Below, piece after piece: positions 36,021 through 46,903 of a stretch of 64,000 nt of DNA (its first letter is position 1; every line of letters begins with the position of its first letter). The notes beneath the pieces are model-generated. The model was given only the letters and a program-made list of their open reading frames with translations, searched no databases and was not told the origin of the DNA. The DNA comes from Chrysoporthe austroafricana (Eukaryota > Ascomycota > Sordariomycetes > Diaporthales > Cryphonectriaceae): contig JYIP02000001.1 of assembly GCA_001051155.2 (NCBI GenBank), positions 5,270,001 to 5,334,000 on the forward strand. Direction: 5' to 3'. The position numbers and the translations under genes are program-made.

Positions 36021-37487
36021 ATGGCATCCCACATTTCAGGCAAACGTTTCGCCCCTTCTCTTCTCCCACCAACAACTATTCACCACAACCACAATCAGAC
36101 TATATCAGGACATCACCATCAAGATGTTCTAAACAAACTCTCCCCCACTGGCCTCGTGCAGCAACCAACCGCCAAAATAACTTCCTTAACTTTTGACAGT
36201 TTTGTCCACCCCCTCCCCACTCAACCTTCAGTTCCTCGTGAACTGAATTCATTACCTCTGGTATTTGACGACTCTGTCGCCAACACGGATTCCCCACAGT
36301 CACCATGGCTTCCTCCCAGTACTTCGAGCCTTCCGGCACAACATCTGCTCCCTCCGCAACAGCGTCCATCTGCGCCGCAAGAGGACTTTGTTCTGTATCC
36401 TCCGGATCACCATCAGCCACATAACCGGTCTGTCGCACAGCCCAACAGGTTTAATCTGCAAAGCAAGAATCGACAACGGTTTACACCACCTTCTCGGCCC
36501 CACTCACAGGACGAAGTCGCCAAGGCTCTCCACCGGCAGCACCTGCTACGACAGCCGCGCCACCCGAACAATCCCGTCTACTCGGCCTCTGCTCCAGGGT
36601 CCTCTGCCGCTGTGAACAGCCAACGTCGTGTGAACGGTCAACGTCCACCTGTTCCTTTGTTCAACCGACCGAACAACAATATGGAACTAGGTACTACTCT
36701 CCCAACCATACCTCCTCTCCAGCGCAGCCTTGACTCACAAAACCCACGCGCAGACATTGATCTTCCCGAATTCACCTCCTTTGAGGGCGGGGCGCCGGCC
36801 TCGGAGTTCTCCTCCCCGGCGAACCCTGCATTCGGTCTCGACATGGGCGGCTCCCTTCACGGTTCCGTCATGAGCGTTTCGCCCAACGATCTGCTCCTCA
36901 CGGACAACCTCATGTCGGCTCCGGGCTCCACTGCGCTGACGCATCTCACCACGCCGTCTGGTTACGACACATCTCCTGCGTTTACCGAGGATTGGAACGC
37001 TTCCCCTCTCTTTGCCCAGAACGAGTTTGAAGCGCCCCAAGAATGGCCGTCTTTGTTCCCGGATGCTGAGGCATCCGCACCGGCACCGGCACCGGCACCT
37101 GCACCTGCTCCCTTGTCTGTCACACCGCTCGATCAGTCCCCGGCGATGGATTCCGAGGACATTGAAGCCCCCAGGAGGTCCAGCCAGGCACGCAAGTCTA
37201 GTGCATCATCGTCTCCATCTGGTCGTCACTCCTCAGTGTCTGGGGTGAGCGCGCGCCGACGTGGAAAGCCTCTGCCACCGATCACCATTGACGACCCCAA
37301 CGATACGGTCGGCATGAAGCGCGCAAAGAACACTCTCGCGGCTCGCAAGTCTAGGGCGCGAAAGGCCGAGCGCATGGATGAACTGGAGCGTCAGGTCAGG
37401 GAACTTGAGGCTGATAAGGAGAGGCTAGCGGCAGAGCTTGCTCACTGGAAGAGCATTGCTTCTGCTCATGGCGCAGGCGGACAGTAG
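36021..37487 (+). CDS. cpc1: bZIP transcription factor, Cpc1/GCN4-type general amino-acid control activator
   Basis: Single exon, 488 residues from the ATG at 36021; the open frame extends upstream but without an ATG. The bZIP is at the extreme C-terminus: basic region KRAKNTLAARKSRARK (433-448) with the N-x-x-A-A-R-x-S-R signature, then a zipper with L455, L462, L469 and W476. This arrangement, and the short tail after the zipper, match Gcn4/Cpc1/CpcA. Ahead of it lie acidic activation-type segments (near residues 230-350), an Ala-Pro repeat around 354-365 coded by ACCGGC units, and a Ser-rich linker. The N-terminal 200 residues are rich in Gln, His and Pro, making the protein longer than yeast Gcn4. 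Expected role: nuclear activator of amino-acid biosynthesis genes through TGACTCA sites, with translation controlled by upstream ORFs. The exact start is the least certain part. Confidence 0.85.
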   Translation: MASHISGKRFAPSLLPPTTIHHNHNQTISGHHHQDVLNKLSPTGLVQQPTAKITSLTFDSFVHPLPTQPSVPRELNSLPLVFDDSVANTDSPQSPWLPPSTSSLPAQHLLPPQQRPSAPQEDFVLYPPDHHQPHNRSVAQPNRFNLQSKNRQRFTPPSRPHSQDEVAKALHRQHLLRQPRHPNNPVYSASAPGSSAAVNSQRRVNGQRPPVPLFNRPNNNMELGTTLPTIPPLQRSLDSQNPRADIDLPEFTSFEGGAPASEFSSPANPAFGLDMGGSLHGSVMSVSPNDLLLTDNLMSAPGSTALTHLTTPSGYDTSPAFTEDWNASPLFAQNEFEAPQEWPSLFPDAEASAPAPAPAPAPAPLSVTPLDQSPAMDSEDIEAPRRSSQARKSSASSSPSGRHSSVSGVSARRRGKPLPPITIDDPNDTVGMKRAKNTLAARKSRARKAERMDELERQVRELEADKERLAAELAHWKSIASAHGAGGQ

Positions 37488-38140
37488 AAAAGTTTTGGTG
37501 ATGTTGGTTACACGCTCAGAAGAACTGGGAGGATGCGTTTTCCTTGTGCCTTTTCCTTGGAATGCACCTCCGATTTTCACTTTTCAGAGGGCAGCAGTAT
37601 CCGTCACGTCTACCACGTCGACTTCGATGATACTCTTGCCAGGTTCGCGGTTTCGTAATCATGTCTTATACAAGGATTTTGATCATTACTGGATCATTCA
37701 TAATGGTCAGTGCTTACTGGTCACGCTGTTCGAGTTATCAATGGAATCATTATATATCAACATGCACCCCGATGCTACCCTCCGTCCCACACATCGATTT
37801 GTGACTGGTAACATACGTCGCCCAGACGTTGACTGTTGAACACATGGCTCGTGCTTTGACCCGAAGCCCTCGTAGTCTTTTCTCTGCATAGATAATGGAG
37901 GGAGTTGTAGGACAGGATCAGCGGCTGCCCAAAGCGGGGTTTACTATGTACGTCCTGAAAAAATTCGAAGGGGTGATGCCCTGATTACGGAATGGACCCA
38001 GGAACCCACCTGACCAGACGTCCTCAGGTCCACCACACTAGCCACCACCACAATAGTCTGTTCTATAATCAGCAGGTTGACTGGGTTATAATATCGAGCT
38101 AAATTTTTGGAAGTTTAAGATTAATATATTCTTGCTCTAT
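37488..38140. other. intergenic
   Basis: About 650 bases holding the 3' region of the bZIP gene and, on the other strand, the end of the membrane-protein pseudogene. AT-rich near 38085-38130. No gene seen. Confidence 0.55.
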
Positions 38141-39763
38141 TTATATGTGAGGTATTTCAACGGTCCAAGTAGGCGTTTCATACGCTGCAGCTGGCAGCCA
38201 GCGCAGACTGATAAATGACTCCACTAGCAGGTATAAAGAGAAGGTAAATGTACACACGAAGATAGGTAATCGTATGATTGCCATTTCCGACAGCGACCCG
38301 GCTCGAAAACATGCGACTTCGATGAGGAACCATAGCCAGGGCGGGGTTGCGAGACCAATGCAACTGATACGCCACAGCAGCTTCTCGGTAGTCGTGGGGA
38401 AGAAGCCGTTCCAGAGCAACATATGCCCTGTCGCCGTCAAGGTAAAGGCCACGTTCAAGATGACGTTTACATACGTCCTCACGTGCCTCTCTGGTCGGTC
38501 AAGCGGGGCCTGCAGGCACTTCTGAAGTCCCAGAACCATGTCCGAGGATTGCTCCTGGGGCACCTTGCCGATAAAGGCTGCGTGGTAATCATGCTCGAGC
38601 TTGGGCTGGACCTCCCTGGTCGCTCTCGTGTTTATGTCTTGTTGGTCGTTGGATGCTTTACGGATGAGGCGAGCTTCCAGCTCCAAATCCTCTATCTAGG
38701 CACGACTCAGAGAGAAGGTCTTTTCGCTGTTGACGCCGCAGAAGCGGATCAGAATGTTGTTCGTGATGATCAGTGACTCTCCCGGGAGGAGTATAATGCT
38801 GCTCCCCTTCCTCCGCTGCGCCAGCTCTTCGTAGTCCCATCCTGACACGGGCACCTCTATGTTCCCCGTTTGGAAGCGATTCATCTCCACAATTACAACG
38901 TTCTGGATATCGGCGCTCGCGTCGAAGACCTTTGTTGCTCTCTGTTTGGCAGAATCACCAGAAATAAGCTAGGTCCCAGATGGGACGTCAACATCTCCAT
39001 TCTGGGGCTGACACTTCTTACAAGGAAGTTACTGGCTTTGGTCGGAGACTCTGAGTCCGGTGTAAGCATATGGGTCGCGTGCCTGACTATTAGTAGCTAG
39101 GAGAGAACTAGTAGCAATGATAGGAGCAGGCGGGGCGGTTCTTGCAAATTTTTTGGTTGCGCCTTCAAGGGATTCCGATGTGTTTGAATCGCCCGGGATA
39201 GACGATAAGTGCGTTTCCTTTCCATCTGGTGCTGTCTCTGAGGCAGAGACGCTGGGGAGAACCGCCGTCAAGATGGGTTTATTGTGGCAGTAAACAATAG
39301 TTAGGGCATTTCCAATATCATGTTCGATGACAGAGATAGGTTCGCAAACTCCCAAAGGCTTAGGCCACCAGAACGCATATATTAGCGCCGTCCACAGCAC
39401 TTTGACGAAGACATGCAAATCCAACAGCGTTGCTGGTAAGTGCTCAACGGCGCGGGCGATGCATTCGATGGCCAGCGAGAGCGCCTGCAGCAGTGATAGG
39501 CCCTTGGCTGCCCAATCTGTCTTTCCGCGGTCGGAGATGGACTGCTTGTTGATGGCGGACGGATTGATCGCTCCGTCGTCTATCAGTCGCTTGAAGCTCG
39601 CTGAGTCCAGGAGTTTAGGGTAGCGGCCGTAGTAGTCGCAGGGCCCGACTGTGTAACCGCCCATGATGACGAAGAAGGCACCTTCACAGTCGAATCGGTC
39701 CTCATCACTTCTGGGTTTGACGCTGAATCTTTCGCACCACCACTTATGCAGATCCTGAATCTC
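38141..39763 (-). pseudogene. degenerate fungal multi-pass membrane protein gene
   Basis: Read right to left, an open frame from 39769 to 39029 encodes HKWWCERFSV, then FFVIMGGYTVG, SDRGKTDWAAKGL and a membrane region ending YAFWWPKPLGV. A second part, probably after an acceptor near 38965, runs ISGDSAKQRA to the C-terminus with SFISLRWLPAAAYETPTW...IPHI at 38141. These are the N- and C-terminal landmarks of a large, uncharacterised fungal membrane-protein family that is common in accessory regions. The C-terminal half contains an in-frame TAG at 38698..38696, between SLSRA and IEDLELEAR. CAG to TAG is a C-to-T change in CpA context, as RIP would give. No clean donor joins the two halves, and an in-frame TGA precedes the N-terminal part. 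I conclude it is broken. Confidence 0.75.
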
Positions 39764-39788
39764 AAATTCTCACCATAAAACTCACGAA

Positions 39789-39813
39789 TTTCTCACCCAG
39801 GCGAGGTGAGAAA
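39789..39813. repeat. perfect 9-bp inverted repeat (hairpin)
   Basis: TTTCTCACC, a 7-base spacer and GGTGAGAAA form a perfect stem just upstream of the membrane-protein pseudogene. The role is unknown; it may mark a decayed element end. Confidence 0.6.
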
Positions 39814-39946
39814 GGATGAAACTCTGGGTATAAGAAGGCCCAGGGCCTCGCGCTATATAGCATAGAGTTTCCAGTATTCCACCAAAACCCAAAGCACACA
39901 AATATAGCCCGATTAGATCGCTCAGTGAGTACCTTGAACCTGACGA

Positions 39947-40113
39947 CTGTTACACGGACCCCTAAGGGTGCCCGAGGAAGGAAGGATATTAAGGCATTAC
40001 GAGCTACGCGCCGTTGGGCTTCACCGGTCAGGCCGAACTGCATAAGAAGGGGGCTGTGCAATAGATGCCTGAGGCAGACGCTGGGAACCAAGGTCTATAA
40101 GTACGGCGGGAAC
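39947..40113 (-). repeat. dispersed repeat, copy A
   Basis: The reverse complement of this segment matches 46904..47092: both begin GTTCCCGCCGTACTTATAGA and end GTCCGTGTAACAG, with an almost identical block of about 65 bases at the start. Copy A lacks about 22 bases present in the middle of copy B. A translated piece CNRCLRQT...TKVYKYGG is shared, suggesting an ancient coding element such as a transposon fragment. The family is not recognised. Confidence 0.8.
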
Positions 40114-41201
40114 AGGCCCGTCGGACCAAGGATGGACCTGGTTCTTCAGCACTCCTTGGACCACCTTAACAGTTATCTCGTTAAATGAAAGACCCCTTCC
40201 AAGCACAGAACTCTGCCCTTGTAACAACGACTAACATAAAATCAGGCACGTGGGTACTTCGGTAGACAATCGCGATGATTACACAACGATGTTCCAACAT
40301 GGTTGTGTATTCGACAGTAAGCGAGCGGCGAAAGAGAATAGCACCAGAAATTACTGTTGGCAGAAGAGGAAGTTCAATACCCTGTGGATAGAGCTCATAG
40401 AGATTCGGAATATCGTGCCGTTGAAAACGCAGTTTCCGCGCTGGAAAGCCACTGAGCAGCGACACGTCGTGGCATTCAACTCCAAGCGAGTGTGACGGGT
40501 GACTTGTTCATGCATATTCGAGTACTACAATTTTCTTGACTGCGGAGGTGCATGACCCCAGGGCCGCGTAGATGCGGCTTGACATCAGGCGGATGGTACG
40601 GACGTACAGGCCTCGCTCAGGACCCAAAGGGGGGCGTATGGTGGCTGTGGGACCGAGCTGACCTTCAGCAAACACGCCTATGGATAGCCTCGCCACGGTG
40701 TACGCGGCGGCGTAGTCTCCACACCTCACTATTGCCAGCCTGGTCAACCTAAACTTTGAGATATATGAGTCAAGCAGGCAGTGTAGGGGCTGAGAAGTCT
40801 GGATACTATGAGGACGACATCGACAAGTACAGGCCCAGAGAGCTTACCGCCCCAGGAATGCCCAACCGGTACTATAGTACGAAAGCGAGACATTCTACGT
40901 GTAAGATTGCGGCGGTCGGCATCGGAGATATGGGCTCGGCCAGACGAAGTAACGGCGAGTTGTGCCTGCCTCAGGACAGCCCGTGGTGACGACATCCATG
41001 CGATAGCTTCCGGCCCGGAGGCGAGACGGCGCGGGGCCGGAACTGCGCCGGAGTTCCGGAGACGACTCGGCTGGCGGGTATTTCATTCAAGGGGACCGTC
41101 ACCTTCCATGTCTTGAACCATTTTTCTTCTCAGAAACATTTTCTATCGAGCAAACCTCAATTAACAATCAAAAAGAAAAAGACCCAAACTGCCTACCAAC
41201 C
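40114..41201. other. intergenic, promoter of the methyltransferase
   Basis: No supportable gene. The final 90 bases before 41202 are A-rich with CAAAC and AATCAAAAAG stretches, and the ATG sits in a good context (CCAACCATGTC). Confidence 0.55.
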
Positions 41202-42062
41202 ATGTCGACACCATCGGGCAACACTAGCGGCTACAAGATGGGCTACTCTAAAGCCACGACCTCCACGCACGCGTCGCGCACGATCGACTCGGACGCCGCC
41301 TTCGCGATCCCCCACATACAGCCGCACCACAAGGTGCTCGACGTCGGCTGCGGGCCGGGGACCATCACGGTCGGCTTCGCGGAGCTGGTGCGCGAGTCCG
41401 AGGGCGGCAGCGTGACGGGCGTGGACTCCGGGCTCCCGGTCGTCGAGTCCGCCCGCGCGCTCGCCGCGTCCCGGGGCCTGGAGCCGCCCCTGGTGACCTT
41501 CCAGCAGGCTGACGTCCTGGCCGAGGGCGGGCTCCCCTTCTCCGACGGCGCCTTCGACGTCGTCTTCACCTCCCAGACGCTGACGCACCTCGCGCCCGCG
41601 CCCGACGCCCACGTCGCTGCCCTCCGCGAGATGCGCCGCGTGCTGCGGCCCGGCGGCCTCCTCGCCGCCCGCGACGCCGTGTCCATCACATACCATCCCT
41701 TCGGCGAGGAGCTGCGGCGCTGCTTCACCGACCGGCTGTTCTCGGTCATCAGCGGCGGCGCCGGCCCGTGCGGTTCGCGCATGCCGCGGTACCTGCGCCT
41801 GGCCGGGTGGGACGTCGACGACGAGGCGAAGGTGCGGATCGGCGGCGGCACGACGGTCATCACCGGGCGCGAGGGGCGGCGCCGGCTGGGGGAGTCCATG
41901 GGCGGGCGGCTGGCGCCGGGGGACTCGTTCCGGGAGGGCTGGCTGGCGGCCGGGTATACCGACGCTGAGTGTGACGAGACCAAGGAGCTGCTGGGAAGAT
42001 GGGCCGAGACCGAGGACGCGTGGTATGGGGTGCTGCAGAGCGAGGTTCTCGCGTGGAAGTGA
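41202..42062 (+). CDS. class I SAM-dependent methyltransferase (UbiE/Methyltransf_11-like)
   Basis: Single exon, 286 residues. The SAM-binding motif I is VLDVGCGPG at 45-53, followed by the acidic Asp75 that normally holds the ribose, Asp104 in the QQAD motif, FDVVFTSQTLTHL at 118-130 and LRPGGLL at 148-154. This is the standard order for small-molecule methyltransferases of the UbiE type. The substrate cannot be inferred. The C-terminal 100 residues probably form the substrate lid. The gene is intronless and unusually GC-rich in third positions compared with the AT-richer sequence on both sides, so a different history from its surroundings is possible, though GC-ending codons are also seen in beta-tubulin here. 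Confidence 0.93.
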   Translation: MSTPSGNTSGYKMGYSKATTSTHASRTIDSDAAFAIPHIQPHHKVLDVGCGPGTITVGFAELVRESEGGSVTGVDSGLPVVESARALAASRGLEPPLVTFQQADVLAEGGLPFSDGAFDVVFTSQTLTHLAPAPDAHVAALREMRRVLRPGGLLAARDAVSITYHPFGEELRRCFTDRLFSVISGGAGPCGSRMPRYLRLAGWDVDDEAKVRIGGGTTVITGREGRRRLGESMGGRLAPGDSFREGWLAAGYTDAECDETKELLGRWAETEDAWYGVLQSEVLAWK

Positions 42063-42901
42063 GCCTGTTGGCTGTGGGCGGGCGGGCTTCTAGTTACTGC
42101 GCGGCTGCTGGGCACCGCAAGCCCTAGGGAGGAGCGGGTCACTGTAGGACAGTTGCACAACTTCGATAATTATTAGGGAATTTTATGCGACACAGTAACC
42201 TGCGCCCTCAACTACGAAGGCCTGAAGTTTGGTTGTATTTATCTAGCAGAGATCCGTGAGAAGAAGGTCCCTGGTGATAGTCTGTGTTGCCCGGTGTGTG
42301 TAAGGGGCCTACAGCTCTGGCTCGACCTTGTAATAATCCCCAGACGCAGGGCTCTGCCTGTATAGAGGCTTACAGTCTGGGCATGGCGGGTTGATCGTCC
42401 TGATGTCCAGACAGTTGCGAAGGGCCTGCGCCGCGCGGTGGTCGGGACGGCGGTCAGAGACGCCGAACTCAAGGCATCGGATCTTCAAGTGGCCGCAGGC
42501 GGTGTGATAATACGGCCTGCAAGTCCTCCGGTAAATGTACATTCCTCCCCAAACCCAGTTGCATTCCTACTATCGAGTTTTCAGTATACGAGAAGCGTTG
42601 ATTTGTGTGTGTCTGCGTTGATCATCGCAGTTGATGTAAACGTATCCCGGCCTCGCTGATATATGACGCCGGCAGCTTTGACCGCTGCAGCAAGTTTGCC
42701 TCCCAAAGAAAAACAATCCTTTGATGTACAGACTTTTGTACAATAAATTGGCCCGAAAAGAAGCCGAGAAGAATGCTTTGAAAGAGCCCTTGTGATGTCC
42801 GCTTTGTGATACTAGCGGCCCCCATTGTTCCTTGGTGCCCAAAAGTCCGGCCGAGGCTCCGGGTGAGCGACTTTGTATGAATGAGCCTGATAAGGCGCGC
42901 T
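42063..42901. other. convergent 3' intergenic region
   Basis: About 840 bases between the convergent methyltransferase and dienelactone hydrolase genes. Open frames overlapping the end of the hydrolase on the same strand are out of frame with it. No gene seen. Confidence 0.55.
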
Positions 42902-43903
42902 TCAATGGGACGACTTAATCTCAAGTTTAGCAGCAAACCACGCGATGGCCTGATCCTCCGCCGCAACCGCTTGCTTCGAAACATTGTCGGTTGAGAAGTC
43001 CGCTCGGACGCAGAAGCCGTGACCGCAGCCATCGTACACCTTGATCTCGCCGCGCTGTCCCTCGGGCTTGTTCTCCACGATCTTGGCGATCCGGTCTGTG
43101 TCGTCAGGCACCTTGATGTGGTGGTCCTTCTCGGCCACGGCAAAGGACGTCGGGACGGTGATCTTCTCGACGTCCTGCGGCAGCTCGAGGAAGCTCGGGT
43201 GGCCGGTGAAGGCCGCGTCCAGCATGGGCCTCGGCGTGCCGTCGATGTCCAGGTAGTTCTCCTCGTGGGTGAGCGACAGTGTGTGCTTGCCACCCCAGCA
43301 GAAGCCGGCCACGCCGACGGGAAGCTTAGAGCCTTCCTCCCTCCGGAGGGCCTCAAAGAACTTCTTCACGGTGGGGAACGTGCGCGCGGGCTGGTTGAAA
43401 ATGGCCCACGGGATAAAGGCGTACGCGCCCCAGAAGACGTGGTATCTATGTACTCGGACCGCATCAGCCGGAACATTCTCGCCCTAGTGATGGGAGCCCC
43501 CTCTCCGGGGGTCGCATCCGCTACTCACGGTTTGGACAGATAGTTTCCAGGAGTCAGGATAGCCTTCATGGAATCAAGAAGCCAGCTCGGGCAGGAACGG
43601 CCTGAGATACATCGCATGTGAGAAGATGAAGGTTTCATGTCCTTGTACATGGCACAGCTACTCACCGAGCATGAAGTCCGGCAGATACACCCTGTATCCT
43701 CCCTTGGCGGCGTATGTGTCGGCTAAGAGCTTGTTGTTGACGAACTCCATACCAAAGCCATCCGAGATGATGACAATGATCGCCTTGGGCTGCACGCCGT
43801 CCTGAGGCTCGGCGAGGTATGTATCCAGGCCGTGGAGCTTGATCAGCTTGCCCTTGGGCGTGCCGTCGTGCTGGTGACCGGAGAAACAGTCAGGACAAGA
43901 CAT
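42902..43903 (-). CDS. dienelactone hydrolase family protein
   Basis: Alpha/beta-hydrolase, expected in the cytosol, that opens dienelactone-type or related ester/lactone bonds. Three exons on the minus strand: 43903..43666, 43601..43529 and 43445..42902, giving 284 residues. Both introns have GTGAGT donors and keep frame. The catalytic triad is complete: Cys153 in GFCWGG, Asp211 in EKDHH and His246 in GCGHGF. A CPDCFSGHxHDGTPKG start is typical of the fungal members of this family. The length is close to family size. The start lies about 770 bases from the divergent DUF885 gene, so they may share a promoter region. The physiological substrate is unknown. Confidence 0.95.
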
Positions 43904-44677
43904 GATGGCTGGGCTGTACTATGACATGAATCGACGGAGATGCGACAAGCCGAGGGAGTGTGCGAGCGGAAGCGATGAACACTGCAAAGGTGATGCAAGA
44001 AGACGCAGGGTGTTCCTGAGGCGGGTGCTTCTCTGAAACGCTTTAGGTGCGGCTTCTGAGACGCTCAGCATTCATATAGCACTCGACGGTGAATGCTGCC
44101 CACGGCTTACATGATAAGCTGGGGGGATAAGGCTAGTCTTTGTACGAGGAGCGGGGTGATTCAACGGGCTTCAGTGTCAGCACCAGTGTCGGAATCAGGC
44201 TCGAGCTAAGATTGGATCCGGCGAGTCCCAAGTTGGATATATCCCTCGAGCGATGATTTTCGAGAGTCAGTCAATCGGCAAGCCGAATTTGGCGAAGTCG
44301 TCAGACCCTGGGGCTGAAAATCAACCCAGTATTCGGGGGGGGGTGGGATGGGGTTGGCAAGTGTCTTTAAATAAATCCGACTTCAACGTCGTATATCTCT
44401 TCTAATCCCGTGGCTCGAGAGTCAAAGTAGAGTTCTTTCGTGTTGATGTGTCTAAACAAGTATTCTCCAACATCGTCTATTAAACTAATAGCGACAATCT
44501 CACGACCGGCGACTCCAATCACTGCACGCCCGCAGCGCGCGTAATTGCCGAAGCCCCATGGAACCCTGTGCATTCCGTGAGTACAGCTGATAAGCCAGGC
44601 TTCACTACATCTCCCTTTCCCCGCCCGGCACGACGACTCAGAAAGTACTGCTCAAATTGCAGCGTAACTTACTCGCC
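43904..44677. promoter_or_regulatory. bidirectional promoter region
   Basis: About 770 bases between the divergent starts of the dienelactone hydrolase and DUF885 genes. A G-run (GGGGGGGG) lies near 44335. I see no gene and no specific operator I can name. Confidence 0.5.
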
Positions 44678-46609
44678 ATGCCGCCCGGATCTGAGAGCAG
44701 ACATGAAGCGTCGCCCGCCGAGGTCGACAGCCTGAACTGGAACGACGAAGACTCGCCGTCCAAGGGCGCAGGTGTCGCCTCGGCCTCCACGCGCAGTGTA
44801 GGTCGTCCACCAAGTCCGGAACACGATCGACTGCTGGACACGGATTGGGAAGATGTCGAGGTCCCAGCTATTCAGCACCTGAATCTCCAAGACCGTCGAA
44901 TTTCGCAAACGCCGGCCGTCGGAAATGTCAGCATGCCGGACTGGATCCGCCGCTTTGCGACCGACGAAACGGATCTCAAGAAGTTCTGGAACGTCAGCTT
45001 TTCGCCCAACCGATACAAGGAACTCTCGGAGTTCTACAAGCAAGAGCTCGCGAGCCTTGCAGAAGCGCCGTTCGATACATTCGACCAGGAGAGCCGGATC
45101 GACTACCTCCTGCTGCAGAAATACCTTCACAGGAGCATTCGGCGCGAGAGGCTCGAGTCCAAGAGAGACCGTGATGCGGCGCCTCTGCTACCATTTGCAA
45201 CGCCGCTCATAGATCTGTGCGAGGCTCGGCAGGCATGCAACTTCGACGCTTTGGATCCGAAACACGTCGCCGCAGTGATGCACGACGCCACCGCGAGCGT
45301 GTTCGGGACCAGGACCCGCATTACCTCTGGGAGGTTGCATGTCAGCAAGGAGGCGGCCTATCGAGCGTTCAAGAACACCCGAAGCCTTGCCGACCGACTC
45401 TCAGGCCTCTACGACTTCTTCCGGGGCTATGATCCCACATTCGACTGGTGGGTCAAGGCTCCCTACTCGCGCCTCAACGACGCTCTTCAGTCTCTGGCGC
45501 CCACTATCGCGACAAAGCTGGCGGGCATGCGGGCGCACGACAAGGATGAGATCATCGGTGAGCCCATTGGAAGGGACGGCCTGCTTGTCGAGCTCGAGGC
45601 AGAGATGATCCCGTACTCGCCCAAGGAGCTTATCATCATCGCCAACCAGAAGTATGACTGGTGCGAGAAGGAGATGAAGAAGGCTGCCTCGGAGCTTGGC
45701 TTCGGCGAGGATTGGAAGGCAGCGCTGCGACATGTTCAGAACATCTACGTCGACCCAGGGCAGCAGCCTCGGCTCGTCAAGTCCCTTGTCGACTCTGGTG
45801 CCGCATATGTCAAGGAACACGATCTGGTCACTGTTCCTCCGTTAGCGGAGAAGACGTGGCGCATGTTCATGATGAGTCCAGCCGACCAGAAAGTTAACCC
45901 CTTCTTCCTTGGAGGCCCAAGTATTATCGTCTCCTACCCGACCGTCGATATGGCACATGCGGATAAGCTGATGAGCATGCGAGGCAATGGGCCCCACCTG
46001 TCCAAGGCCACTGCTTTTCATGAGATGATCCCGGGCCATCACCTCCAGCTGTTCGTAGGTGCCCGCTCACATTCGTACCGGTGGCTATTCGAGACTCCGT
46101 TTTACATCGAGGGATGGGCCATGTACTGGGAGCTAGTATTCTGGGACAGAGGCGACTTTTTCACCAGCCCGGAGGACAGGATCGGTACCCTGTTTTGGCG
46201 GATGCACCGCTGTGCCCGGATCCTCTTCAGCGTGAAGTTCCACCTGGGGCTTCTTACACCACAGGAGTGTGTGGACCTGCTAGTCGACATGGTCGGGCAC
46301 GAGAGGGCGACGGCCGAGGGCGAGGTCCGCAGATCTCTTAATGGAGATTACGGCCCGCTGTACCAGGCTGGATACTTTCTTGGCGCGATGCAGCTATATG
46401 CCTTGAGGCAAGAGATCTTGACCGAGGGCCGTCTAAGCGAGAAGGAGTTTCATGACCGGGTGCTCCACGCGAACCAGATGCCTATCGAACTTCTCAGAGC
46501 TCTAATACTGGATGAGACGCTTAGCAGAGACTACAAGAGCAAGTGGCAATTCTATGGTGACGATCTGTCACCCTTGTCTTTCAAGAGGAGGTTCGCAGAA
46601 CGGCAGTGA
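44678..46609 (+). CDS. DUF885 family protein, putative zinc metallopeptidase
   Basis: Single exon, 643 residues from the first ATG of the frame. The family hallmark HEMIPGHH is at 448-455, resembling the HExxH zinc site of gluzincins, followed by FYIEGWAMYWE, where a downstream Glu could be the third ligand. Further conserved blocks are SFSPNRYKELSEFYKQEL at the N-terminal side and GHERATAEGEVRR and YQAGYFLGAMQLY near the C-terminus. There is no signal peptide; the first 70 residues are acidic and Ser-rich. DUF885 proteins are widespread in bacteria and fungi, and peptidase activity is inferred rather than generally proven. The gene is divergent from the dienelactone hydrolase gene. Confidence 0.93.
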   Translation: MPPGSESRHEASPAEVDSLNWNDEDSPSKGAGVASASTRSVGRPPSPEHDRLLDTDWEDVEVPAIQHLNLQDRRISQTPAVGNVSMPDWIRRFATDETDLKKFWNVSFSPNRYKELSEFYKQELASLAEAPFDTFDQESRIDYLLLQKYLHRSIRRERLESKRDRDAAPLLPFATPLIDLCEARQACNFDALDPKHVAAVMHDATASVFGTRTRITSGRLHVSKEAAYRAFKNTRSLADRLSGLYDFFRGYDPTFDWWVKAPYSRLNDALQSLAPTIATKLAGMRAHDKDEIIGEPIGRDGLLVELEAEMIPYSPKELIIIANQKYDWCEKEMKKAASELGFGEDWKAALRHVQNIYVDPGQQPRLVKSLVDSGAAYVKEHDLVTVPPLAEKTWRMFMMSPADQKVNPFFLGGPSIIVSYPTVDMAHADKLMSMRGNGPHLSKATAFHEMIPGHHLQLFVGARSHSYRWLFETPFYIEGWAMYWELVFWDRGDFFTSPEDRIGTLFWRMHRCARILFSVKFHLGLLTPQECVDLLVDMVGHERATAEGEVRRSLNGDYGPLYQAGYFLGAMQLYALRQEILTEGRLSEKEFHDRVLHANQMPIELLRALILDETLSRDYKSKWQFYGDDLSPLSFKRRFAERQ

Positions 46610-46903
46610 AGCTGTGTAGGGCAGTTGGCAGTTTCTGGAAGACGCGCTCGGTCTTTTGAAGAGACCTGCACTGTTGACTAGAAAGTGGTCTAGCACAAAA
46701 CTGGCGCAGTTCTCATGTAATCGCTCTATTACTACATTTAGAGCACTTACCATGATTGTTCTAATTAACTACTTGCAAGTCAGTGAGCTTGATGGGGTTA
46801 CACATATTCGTCTTCGAGCCACATCGCCGTCGACTTCATTTCTCGACATTCGTATTGTGCACAGCCACTCCTACAGCGGGATGAAGTAGTAGTTGGCTCT
46901 TTC

